DNA of 64,000 bases from Bimuria novae-zelandiae CBS 107.79 (lineage: Eukaryota > Ascomycota > Dothideomycetes > Pleosporales > Didymosphaeriaceae): contig ML976658.1 of the NCBI GenBank assembly GCA_010015655.1, positions 1,704,704 through 1,768,703 on the forward strand. The letters run 5' to 3'. The notes below the pieces were generated by a model. That model did not search any database and was not told where the DNA came from. It saw only the letters and a program-made list of their open reading frames with translations. A program made the translations under genes and the position numbers. This document shows positions 1 through 9,597 of this stretch, in pieces; the first letter of the stretch is position 1, and each line of letters starts with the position of its first letter.

Positions 1-440
1 TCGCTGGCACTGGTGCTGGCGTTGGTGTTGATATTCTCAGTGCGGTCTGTGCGCAAGAGGCTTGGCGCTGGGGTAGAGTTTTTCAGGGCCTGTATAACGC
101 GCTGGCGGAGGGCGTTGGCGACTGCCTGCTCTTCAGGGAGCTTGTAGGCATTAAGGCAGCTGTCTACAGCCTGTGCTAGGGTGTAGATCATGGCCTCCTG
201 GGTGGCGGCAGCTTGTTTGGCGGCCGTGATGTGGGTTATCAGGGCTTCAGTTACTGTAGTAGTAGCTGGCGCGTTTCTGGTCTACACTCCTCCACCTAGG
301 TTAAGACGTAGTACCGCTACTACATGCTGCTGCGGCTATCTCCTTGAGGGGTGGCTTATGTTAAGGTGCCTCGCTAACTCTGGGTCGGCGGGGCGGGTTG
401 CTATGGAGGCTTCTGGGGGGAGTCTCGCAGGCGTCTCCAT
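1..440 (-). pseudogene. LINE ORF1 (gag-like) fragment, runs off left edge
   Basis: Read on the minus strand, a frame opens at the ATG at 440-438 (METPARLPPEAS...) and continues to the window edge (...ALITHITAAKQAAATQEAM...). It is broken by two in-frame TAG codons near 348 and 280, as RIP would produce from CAG. The Ala/Thr/Gln-rich helical composition suits the N-terminal part of ORF1 of a Tad/I-type LINE, but no zinc knuckle is reached, so the assignment is inference. The sequence joins the 5' side of the gypsy element at about 500-540. No tail or TSD is visible, so the insertion order here cannot be settled. Confidence 0.4.
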
Positions 441-671
441 GCTATCATTTACCAGCTGCAGGCACTGCAGGGGCAGAGGATGGCTTGGAGATAGGTTTTA
501 GGTGATTTTAAGATTGAATCTAATGAAAAATATACAGATTTCAGCAGGTTCTCATAATTCAGAAGTTGGTGAAGGTGCAAGGGATGCTAGAGACACTATA
601 AGAGCTAGTTTAGGGTAGCCTACGCACTAGGAGATGCGAACCATTACTAACTAAAAAAGGACTAGTATAGC

Positions 672-1073
672 GTGCCTAACAACTGCCACGAGCACTTCCC
701 CGTTTATTGGACAAAGCACCACAAGTGGAATGGTTGGCATAGATGCTTTATGGATACCTGTGAGTTACACAGGCAAAAGAAGTTCGAGACGGGATAGTTC
801 CCGCAAGGACTGGACCCTCGCGACCCGATCACGACGATAGGGAACACGAGACCAGGAAAAGACGAGGATCACATGCTGACCTTATGGGAACCATGCCACC
901 CCCAGTGTCTAGCACACCTGAGCCTACAGGAAGAGGTAGCCTCAGCGGAAGAGTGCCCGGGACACTATATACTAACACAACACGAGTGCCTAACGCTATA
1001 TTGTTTAAAGCACAAGACGGATTTCGCACACGAATTCGAACAAATCCGCAGCGTCCTCGATACGTATTACTAG
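672..1073 (+). pseudogene. gypsy gag/pol linker region with Cys/His-rich segment
   Basis: A plus-strand frame runs from about 672 to a TAG at 1071, broken once by TAG near 798. The start is rich in His and Cys (CHEHFPVYWTKHHKW...HRCFMDTCELH) and resembles the Cys/His-rich segment many fungal gypsy polyproteins carry ahead of the protease. It is not a canonical CCHC knuckle. A frame change is needed to pass into the protease at 1127, so this is a decayed remnant. The function is inferred from position and composition. Confidence 0.45.
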
Positions 1074-1126
1074 CGATACAAATGGCACAGGGCTAAGGAA
1101 ATCGCGGACCTAGCCCGAGTTAGGGA

Positions 1127-2133
1127 TTGGATCTAGGAAACCACGGGCCCAGACAGCGAGCCCGAGGAATCAAAAAACTAGGACGCCACCAGGCAACGAG
1201 CCATACTGGTGACAGCGCTATCCTCATGGCTCATCGAGCGGACACCGACAGGGTGGAAAAACGCTTGATCAAGAACATCACGATACACGGGTGTCGTGTG
1301 AAAGCGCTGATCGACCCAGGAGTAGACGCGTGTCTGATATCTCCTGGGGTGGTCGAAAAGTACGATATACCGTATTGTAACAAGAAAATACCGCTGCAGA
1401 TGGGACTTGCGGACGGGACCCGATCGCAAGGATACGGTAATGGTTGGCTGCGCCTAGAGACGGCGCCAGTACAAGTCAATATCGAGGGCTTGGAAAGTCA
1501 ACACGTGTTCACTATCGCAGAGATGGGTGAAATCGAGGCTATTATTGGGTATGAATGGCTCGAACAGCACAATCTAGACATAGATTAGATTGCGAGAAAG
1601 ATCCTTCCTAGGAATCCGCCAGCGACGGCTCAGGCGAGCTCTGGCAGAAAGGGAACTCTCCGGGAACCTCAGGCGAGGAAGGAGAAGCAAACATCCACGA
1701 TATAGGAGATATCGGTATGCGCGATGAATAGGATCCTTAGGCAACACCCAGAACAGGTGCGCTGTATGTGGGTACGTTCTGCTAAGACGGTGAACGAGAA
1801 CCCTAGTCTGCCAGCAGAATATCGAGAATTCGCAGACTTGTTCGAGGAACACGACGAGACAGTCTTACCTGAACACTAGGAGTGGGATCACGAGATACCA
1901 CTAGTAGAGGGAGCCAAGTTACGGCCAGAGCGCCTGCGGCCCCTCACACAAGACTAGGAAAAAGAGTTGAAGGAGCTGCTGGAGAAGAATCTCTGCTCTA
2001 GGAAATGGCGGCCTAGTCAGAGTCCTGCAGCCTTCCCAATACTCTTTGTACCCAAGAAAGACGGTCGGCTTCGACTCTGTGTAGATTACAGACAGTTAAA
2101 CGCCGTAACGGTTAAGAATTGCTACCTACTACC
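1127..2133 (+). pseudogene. gypsy Pol N-terminal half: retropepsin and start of reverse transcriptase
   Basis: The reading frame at 1127-1588 is an aspartic protease: ALIDPGVDACLISP stands where the family has ALIDSGA, and IIGYEWLEQHN matches the conserved 'LG..WL..HNP' end. After several stops and frame changes the RT begins ([20 protein letters not shown], then [19 protein letters not shown] at about 2046-2102) and reaches NCYLLP at about 2115-2133. There the hAT-like element interrupts the codon series, and the protein resumes at 5563 with [15 protein letters not shown]. The serine of the protease active site reads as proline, so catalysis is unlikely even without the stops. Confidence 0.8.
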
Positions 2134-2784
2134 CAGAGTTGCCAACAATCAATCAATCAAAAATTCGGGCTGAGATTGATTTGATTAATCGTCGAGGACC
2201 TCGAGTTACTGATTAATTAATTAATGGTTAATTTTAAGGCTTTTTAATTAATAATTAATTAATTAATTAATCGAAAAATCGCGCTAAGATAAAATGTGTA
2301 TAGCACAAGCTAGACAGGGTCATCCCACTGCGATACCTGATAGATATCGTGCATCTCGAGCTCTGAGAGCTCTACTGGGAGCTCGCCGTCCGGGGTCTCC
2401 TGGGGTGGAGAGTATCCAGCTCTTAGCCAACTCCGTACGCACGTGATTATGGAGAGCATTTAAGGGCTTATTTTTTAACGTTTTGGCTCTATTATATCGC
2501 TAACCTTAGAAAATATTCTCTTACAGTAACAAGAGGACGCTAGGATTAAGAGGAGATTAATAGTAAACTAAGAAAGGCGGGGATATTAATCGCGTAGAGA
2601 TACCTAATACTTAATAGGATCTATATAGTATGCGTAATTCTTAGGGACGCTAAGTTCGTTATACCACTAGTAATTAAACTTGTTAGTACTATTAATAAGT
2701 AGAGTAGAAGTTTTAGCTCTTAGAGGCTTAACGTGTAACTTAGCGTAGTTATTAATATTACTAACGCGCTTTACTCGTTTACGC

Positions 2785-3034
2785 TAAGTCTTGGCATGCT
2801 TCTGTATAGGACTAGGGGCAGGTAGAAGGCTACCCCATTTCCCACTATTGTCACACAAAGGCCAGATTAAACAGCTGAGTCGCCCCTATTTGGAGAGGGA
2901 CAGCAGCAAGAAAGACCGCTCCTACAGCAGCGATAGCACTAGCATGAGTGGCCCTTACTAAGTGCAGGGCACGTCTACATACCCCCTGGGAGGTTATATA
3001 GGACGTAAAACCAATACTACTACTACTACTACTA
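2785..3034 (+). mobile_element. 5'-truncated LINE 3' end with (TAC)n tail
   Basis: This is a 250-base fragment of normal base composition inside an AT-rich, RIP-damaged host. It ends in a (TAC)n tail at about 3014-3034 and is flanked by a perfect 16-bp duplication, ctttactcgtttacgc, at 2769-2784 and 3035-3050. The layout before the tail, a 'ccc..gggaggtta/cta' segment and then an 'aatac' run, resembles the tail of the larger LINE copy ending at 23038. The structure indicates target-primed reverse transcription with severe 5' truncation. No coding capacity remains. Confidence 0.8.
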
Positions 3035-3050
3035 CTTTACTCGTTTACGC

Positions 3051-5400
3051 GTAAGAGAGACAATAGGGCGGGCGTCCTTTAATTTATATATAGCCTAGAG
3101 CTCTTAGAATTACTAATTAGCTTAATTAAGCTAAACTTTATACTCTCTAGTCTATGCGCTAACAAAGTAGTACTTGTAGTAAAGGTGGAGGACTATAGAG
3201 GCGTAATAAACAGGCGTCTTTTTAAGGAGCTTATAATACTTTAAGAGCTTTAAGTAGGCTATAGTTATATTAATCTTTAAGTAGTCCTCTAGAGCGTTAG
3301 GCTTATTAAAATTAATATTTTAAAAGCTCTTAACAAGCTGCTTAAAGTAGGAAAGGAGGTACTTAAAAGTAGGGTATACCTCGTAGATTATACTAAAATG
3401 GCTAGAGTCGCTACGGCCTTTAAGTCTCTTTATAGCCTCCTTCAAGGGCTGGAGGACTTTAATATACTAACTAATTATAGCCTAATTAGTAATAGTAAGG
3501 CTTTTTATAGGTGCTTTATTAACAGGAGCCCTGCTACGCGCGCGAGCTAAGAACTTATCTTATAGCGCCTTCTTTACCCTATAATTAATAAGAGTATTAA
3601 TTACGCGGTGGAGGAGGACTGCTTTCTTTATAAAGTTAAAATAGCTATTCTAGCGAGTAATAATAGGCTTAATAGGTTTAAAGAGCTATAAAGGCTCTCC
3701 TACCTTACGTGTTAAACGTTAAAAGTTATTAAAAAGGTTATGTTACTAAGGCGTTAATATTAAGTGTATAACGTTTATAAAGACTTTAATAAGGCCCTTT
3801 TCTCGCCACTCGCGTAGGTATTTCTCCTTGAGTCTAAACTATAAAGTGTTATTATTAAAGGCGTCTTTATTAGTTCTAAATATTATAGTTTGCCCTACTA
3901 AGTTAAGCAAGTAAGGTAAGCAGCGGAGGCGTTAGTCCTATAGGGCAAAGCTATAATAGGCGCCCAGCGCCTTAAGGGCTGTATTATTATTTATTATATT
4001 ATTAAGTATAAAGTACCTAACTAAGCTACTATCAATACTAAAGGCCTGTAGCGTCTTAATAATAACTATAGCGACTTTCTCGCCTATATGCGTACTACTA
4101 AGTTAAAGGAGGATAAAAGGCAGGTCGTAAAGCTTGCTACGACTATTAACGTAGTAAGCAACAAGCCTATAAAACGCACTCTTGCCACCTTTTATAGACT
4201 AGCTATTAAAGCTAATATAGATTTTGCTAAGGGCGCGAGCGAGCTTAGTTTATATATAAAGCTATAAATTTGCGTATAACTTTAATAGAAAGGTAGCGAT
4301 AGTTATATAGCTTTAGAAAGTAGCTAGCTTAGCCTCTAGGTTAGCAGCGTGTAAAAGCTCTTAAAAGGATAGCGTCTCTACTTCGCGTAGTAGGTAATTG
4401 TTTTTAGTAAGCTAGCTAATTAGAGTAAGTTAAAAATGCTATTAATTAAAGTTTCTTAGGGCGTTAGACACCTCTTACGGCACGCTAACGCTGGCGCTTA
4501 TAAGGCTAGCAAGAGTACGCTGCCCTAACTCTAATAAAGTTAATTATTTGCCCGGGCGAAAGTGCCCATGGCCTGGCCGTCTCTGCTCTACATGGTTCCA
4601 TGCCGACGATGTAGAGCTTGTCGTCTCTTTAATAAATTAATTACTAGGTACTTTGTGTATATAGTAATAGCGGTAGACGAAAAATATACGCTGCATATTT
4701 GCCTAGAGAGCGACGCGATACCCGTGATTATAGAGTAAAGACTTCTTAAACCTCTACGTACGCAGAGGCTTTGTATACTATAGTAACCTTGCCTAGTTAA
4801 TACTATTAAAGTTATTAGTAAACTAAGCGTTAAATTCGAGCCTAGGGCTGTTAGAGCTAGGTAAGGAGGCAACTAAGGGAGTAGTAGTAGTCCTACTTAA
4901 TATAGCTTAAGAGGACGGCGTTAGTGTCTCTAGTAGCCTATAAGAGGGCGTTAATACGTTTAAGGGCCTTAAAAGCGTGTTAATTAAGAGTAAAGACTTT
5001 ACGTTAAAAGCTATAGCGTTAAGGTCCTAAAGCTTAGTCTTAAAGCTCTGACTACTCTAAGTTACTGGCGGGTTCTGTGTACTCTATAAGCTAGGCGCGA
5101 CGACTAGTAACGCTACTAGCCTTTTTACTATACTTAAAAAGCTCCTTTTACTTTTATTTCGTAAACCTAAGGCTATTATATACGTGTAAGAGAGAGGGTG
5201 CGAGAGAGTGTAGGAGGAGGGTAAGAGAGAGTATTAATAGAGAGGGCAGACGCGCTAAAATTCGGGTGTTAAGCTAGCTAATTACCTAATTAGGAAATTA
5301 CTAAAAACACTAAATAACTAACACTAATAATACGTATAATTAACTATACTTATTAATATTACTGCTTTAAAAGGCCTTCTTAGCGTTAAATACGGCGTAA
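3051..5400. other. Unassigned RIP-degraded interior of the hAT-like element
   Basis: About 2.3 kb of AT-rich sequence in which one plus-strand reading (roughly 4280-5200) is protein-like if TAG/TAA are read as former Gln or Trp codons, for example GTLTLALIRLARVRCPNSNK near 4470-4530. I do not recognise a family. It could be the element's own transposase or another nested repeat. No boundaries of a further insertion were found. Confidence 0.3.
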
Positions 5401-5562
5401 AAATAGATTAAAAGAATCAATCAATCAATCAAAAAAATAGGAAAAAACTGAACTGATTGATTATGGAGAGAGAGAGAGATTGATTTGATTAATAGGATCA
5501 ATTTGAGCAAAAATACTAATTAATTGATAGATTGATTGATTGTTAGCAACTCTACTACTACC

Positions 5563-8160
5563 CTTAATCTTAGAGCTCATGGATCGACTCCAAGGAGCTA
5601 AGTACTTCACGAAATTCAACGTCTGGGATAGATTCCACAGGATACGAATTACTAAGGGACACGAGTGGAAGACCGCCTTTCGTACACGGTATAGTCTATT
5701 CGAGTATATAGTCATGCCGATGGGGTTGACGAATGCCCCGGCGACCTTTTAAGAACTTATGAATTAAGTTTTGCACGAATACTTGGACGTATTCTACACA
5801 GCATATCTAGATGATATACTAATCTATTCAAGCGGTTCCTTGGAGGAACATAAAGAGCACGTTCGAAAGGTACTTCAGAAGCTGTAGGAGCATAGGTTGC
5901 TCCTACACCCTAAGAAGTGTAAGTTTCACGTTACAGAAACGGAATATCTGGGATTCGTGATATCCCGGGAAGGTGTCAAAATGGACCCGAAGAAAATCGC
6001 GACAATAGAGGAATAACCACTACTAGAATTAGTTAAGAATATCTAGTCCTTCCTAGGTTTTACCAACTTCTATCGCAAGTTTATTAGGAACTACTTAAAG
6101 ACGACCGCTCTACTAACAGAGCTCACGAAAACTGGCAAATGGCGACCGCTACAGAACGCGGAGAAAGGGACCTTCGAAAAGCTAAAGCGTCTGTTTCTAA
6201 CCGCGCCATTACTGCAAATGTACGACCTAAAGCGGCGGCATCGCATATACACTAACGCATCGGACTACGCGCTAGGAGCCGTACTCCTTTAAGAATGCGA
6301 CGACAGGAAATGGAGACCAGTGTTCTACCATTCCAGGAAGTTCTTAGGGGCAGAACTTAACTACGAGATTTATAATAAGGAACTCCTAGCAATTATTAAC
6401 TACTTTAAGTAGTGGGAAGCGTAGCTTAAGAGAGCTAGACATTAGGTAAAAGTGTTTTCTAATCACCTAAACCTAACGCGCTTTACAACCACGAAGAAGC
6501 TTAATTAAAGGTAAGCTAGATAGTCTGAATAGTTAGTAGAATATGACTTTCGGATTACCTATCTAGCAGGATTGGCTAACGGGGCAGCAGACGCCCTCAG
6601 CAGGCGATCTGACCTTATAGAAGGAGAAGATAACTCCGACCATGATGCCGTGCTTACAAAGGTAGAAGATAGAACTCTGCGCTATAATAAAGCACGACTT
6701 ACGCTGGCACTGGAGGTGCGACGCGTTGACTTCACCTATTAAGGACCACGTGTGGAAGGCATCCAAGACTACGGAAGGCTCACGGACGAAGATCGGCAAG
6801 CGTACGATCTCTACGAGGCCATAAAGTCGCCCACACGAGACCACAGGAACAGGGTGTAGATAAGCGAGTAAGCGGCACCACTGTTGGTTAAAAGACTACA
6901 CGAAGATAAGGACTGGGGACACCCAGGAATCGCAGAAACGACGCGTCGGATCGCGAATAAATACGCTATTCCCTGGCTACGGCAAATGGTACAGAAGGTT
7001 ATAGGCAACTGTTTGGCCTGTCATTAGAACAAGCCTAAGAGACATAAGCCCTACGGCCTCCTGCAACCGCTACAGCCACCCCTAAGACCATGGTCAAGCG
7101 TGACCATGGACTTTATCGTGAAACTACCAGCCTCGATGGCACCAGGGAACGAACGCCCCTACGACTCCATCTTGGTCATGGTCTGTCGACTCATAAAGGA
7201 GTCGAGATTTGTGCCAATCAGAGAAGCCATGTTAGCAGAAGAATTGGCCTATGTGGTGGAACGAGAATTAATATCACAAGTCAGACGACTAGACGAATTC
7301 ATCACAGACCGAGCTAAGATATTCACATCCACCTATTGGACCACGTTTACCGCAAGCAACGGGATTAAGCACAAGCTCACGACAAGCTTCTACCCCAAAA
7401 CAGATAGACAAACTGAAAGAACTAATTAGTCCTTGGAATAATATCTCCGGATGTATGTGAATAAGCTACAGGACAACTGGGTTGAACTGCTACCAATAGC
7501 CTAGTTAGCATACAACAGCGCGAAATCGGCGACCACAGGGTACTCGCCATATTACGCCAATCACGGATGTGAGCCAACGGCTCACCGGGATCCGCTGGAC
7601 ATCGAAAGCGTTGCAAAAGATGTAGCAGACAAGGCGAACCTCATGCGAGACTTGTATGAAAAGCTATAGAGAAACATCGCCCAGCAGAACGTGCGAACGG
7701 CGAGAAACGCGAACAAGAAAAGGATTAAGGGACTAACCTTTAAGGAGGGGGATAGAGTTCTCCTCTCGCGAAAAAATCTCAAAACAACGAGGCCAAGCAA
7801 AAAGCTAGATAACCTTTGAAAAGGACTATTCGAAATTTAGGAAGTCAGAGGACCAGTTAATTTTAAACTATAGTTACCCACAGATACACGCATACACCCA
7901 GTCTTCCACAAATTATTATTAGAACTAGCACCACTAGACGCCGAACTAGAAACATAACTTAAACTCGAAAACAAGGAATATAAGGTCGAAGCGATTAGGG
8001 ACCTACAAAAGATCGGACGTCAGTATAGGTACCTGGTAAAATAGGAAGGATGGCCAGAGAGCCACAACACATAGAAACTAGTATAAAACCTCACGAACTG
8101 CAAGACAGCGCTGGAGAAGTTCCACAAGGAACATTTAAAGGCGCCGCGACCGGATTAGCA
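5563..8160 (+). pseudogene. gypsy Pol C-terminal half: RT, RNase H, integrase, chromodomain
   Basis: The RT continues from [18 protein letters not shown] and carries [12 protein letters not shown] (about 5713-5749) and YLDDILIYS (about 5805-5830). RNase H follows (RIYTNASDYALGAVLL near 6245), then the tether LAGLANGAADALSRR (near 6565). The integrase has GHPGIAETTRRIANKY, TMDFIVKLP (about 7102) and DRAKIFTSTYW (about 7310). A chromodomain-like end (YRYLVK*EGWPESHNT, near 8027-8070) closes the protein. Catalytic or conserved Asp residues read as Asn in RT (KFNVWDR) and RNase H (YTNASD), as G-to-A RIP would give; YLDD is retained. More than 15 in-frame stops make it dead. Confidence 0.85.
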
Positions 8161-8222
8161 AGGAACTTAGAGAAGTTAAAGGACACGGAAGGATTAAAAG
8201 GAATAAACAAGTCAGCCTGTGA

Positions 8223-8708
8223 CTAGCCTAAGTTAGATACGGGTAGCGATGGTAAGGTTGGAAGAGGAACGACGGCGGCCGTACTCCCGAAAGAAGAAGG
8301 GTTGGAAATCCCGGCTGCGCGCTCTAGAGTCTCTAACTCCTCCGTTAACGCAATCTCTTTTAGCTCCCTACGACGCTCCTTCTCCTCCGCGTTCGCAAGA
8401 GCTTGCTCGAGAACAAGAACACGACGACTTGCTTTAAGAGCTTAAAGCCGCGCCTCACGAAGCTTAGCAGCTATACGACGCTGCTCCGCCTTTATTTCCT
8501 GACGCTCGGTCTGCGTTAGAACCAGATTACACTGAACCTGGGCTCGAATGTAATGGGCACAGAACCCAGTGGATAGCTCTATAATATATTTCAGACCCTT
8601 CTCTTTGCAGCGGCTACAGGGAGTCGGCATCTCCACGTCCGCGTCCAGAATGGTCTGGATTCGACTCTGGCGACGCTGAGTGGAAGACGGTTTCGGAGCC
8701 TTGGGCAT
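8223..8708 (-). pseudogene. Antisense cysteine-cluster ORF between gypsy pol and 3' LTR
   Basis: On the minus strand an ATG at 8708-8706 opens a frame of about 162 codons (MPKAPKPSSTQRRQSRIQTI...) that ends at a TAG at 8225-8223. Only one internal stop (TAA near 8443) interrupts it. Around residues 31-60 it has CSRCKEKGLKY, then a GFCAHY and VQC pattern. If the two tyrosines are RIP-changed cysteines (TGY to TAY), this is C-x2-C-x6-C-x8-C-x2-C-x6-C, a binuclear zinc-cluster-like spacing. A charged, probably coiled-coil segment (ERQEIKAEQRRIAAKLREAR and beyond) follows, then a Pro/Ser-rich tail. Similar antisense ORFs beside fungal gypsy 3' LTRs are familiar to me, but function is unknown. The start could be 13 codons upstream at 8747. 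Confidence 0.6.
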
Positions 8709-8850
8709 GGTCAGGCAGGCGACAGGGAAGTCATGGAATAGACTCACCGCGGGGGCTGTAACGAATACTTATACGCGCTCACGCTAGCGCCGCCGCACGA
8801 TCACGGGATAACGATGGGTATCGGGACGATTACCCTAAAGGGGGGGATAA

Positions 8851-9267
8851 TGTTACGAGCTCAAGGATCCAGGACTGTGGCACAATAATACCCGATGATG
8901 GATGGGAGGAAGTAGGTGAGGTTGTGTTATAGCTAGCCCGCGAGGACTTGCGGGGCTGCTTAGGTTAGCTAGTGTCACGTGACTATGATCGGCCAAGAAA
9001 CCCGCCAAGTAACATATCACAAGTGATCTGCTTAGAAAAGGTATTAGCGGCAGAGCACGACGAAGACGAGGAAGAAACAGACTAGTATATAGTGTAATAA
9101 TTCTCCTATGTTATTTCTCTCCTCGTAGTTAACTAAAATATCTTCTGTACGAGTACGTTCTTTTATACAGACTAATAGTTATCTTATTTATTATAAGATT
9201 AGATTATCTAGCCACGCGCTAAGTGTCGCATCAACTCGTACTACTAAATAATCCGTGAAGTGCTATT
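8851..9267 (+). repeat. gypsy 3' LTR, left part
   Basis: Begins TGTTACGAGCTC directly after the polypurine tract at about 8838-8847. It is interrupted at 9268 by the copia element with TSD ctatt (9263-9267 and 14593-14597). The LTR resumes at 14598 and ends ...CTCATAACA at 14650, so the ends form the TGTTA/TAACA inverted pair usual for Ty3 LTRs. The joined length is about 470 bases. There is no second copy in the window for comparison, so the right end is inferred. Confidence 0.65.
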
Positions 9268-9492
9268 TGTCCGATTATATGGCCTCTATCTGTTATGGAT
9301 ATGAGGCTGGAGCACTCTCTCTTTTGTACTATTCTAAATAGGGCTAGCGCTGCAGCGGCACTTATTTGGAGCCTCGCACACATCTGCATTCTAGACATAG
9401 ACAGAACACGAACATTATTAATTAATTATTATATCTATTAAATTCTTATTATTGCATTATCTCAAAGTAACAGAATACTATTAAATCTAATA
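9268..9492 (+). repeat. 5' LTR of copia element 1
   Basis: 225 bp. It differs from the 3' LTR at about 17 positions, all transitions. Sixteen of them, 14 being C-to-T at CpA, fall in the last 110 or so bases, next to the internal region. Confidence 0.92.
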
Positions 9493-9597
9493 ATTAAGAG
9501 TCTCACTGCCTTAACTAAACCTTAAGAAAGAATAATGTCGCTGTTAACACTCCGCGACTTAACAATTATGTTAACTAATTACACTAACTACACACTA

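Larger units (their letters stand above)
2134..5554. mobile_element. hAT-like DNA transposon (3.4 kb) inserted in the gypsy RT
   Basis: The left terminus CAGAGTTGCCAACAATCAAT (from 2134) is matched by the reverse complement of the right terminus ending at 5554 (TAGAGTTGCTAACAATCAAT), with two RIP-type differences in the first 20 bases. An exact 8-bp TSD, ctactacc, flanks it at 2126-2133 and 5555-5562. CAGAG ends and 8-bp duplications are hAT hallmarks. Removing the element plus one TSD restores the gypsy RT frame (NCYLLP to LILEL). The interior is strongly RIP-mutated and AT-rich, with short tandem repeats near 2213-2270 and 5461-5490. I could not recognise a hAT dimerisation domain, so it may be non-autonomous or too decayed. 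A LINE scrap sits at 2785-3034. Confidence 0.8.

Noticed and set aside
2213..2275. TTAAT-type tandem run considered as a possible CRISPR-like array
   Set aside because: Simple AT microsatellite with no spacers, in a eukaryotic transposon.
4588..4872. Minus-strand 94-codon frame in the hAT-like element
   Set aside because: Leu/Ile/Ser-rich translation of AT-rich sequence; the plus-strand reading is more protein-like once RIP stops are allowed for.
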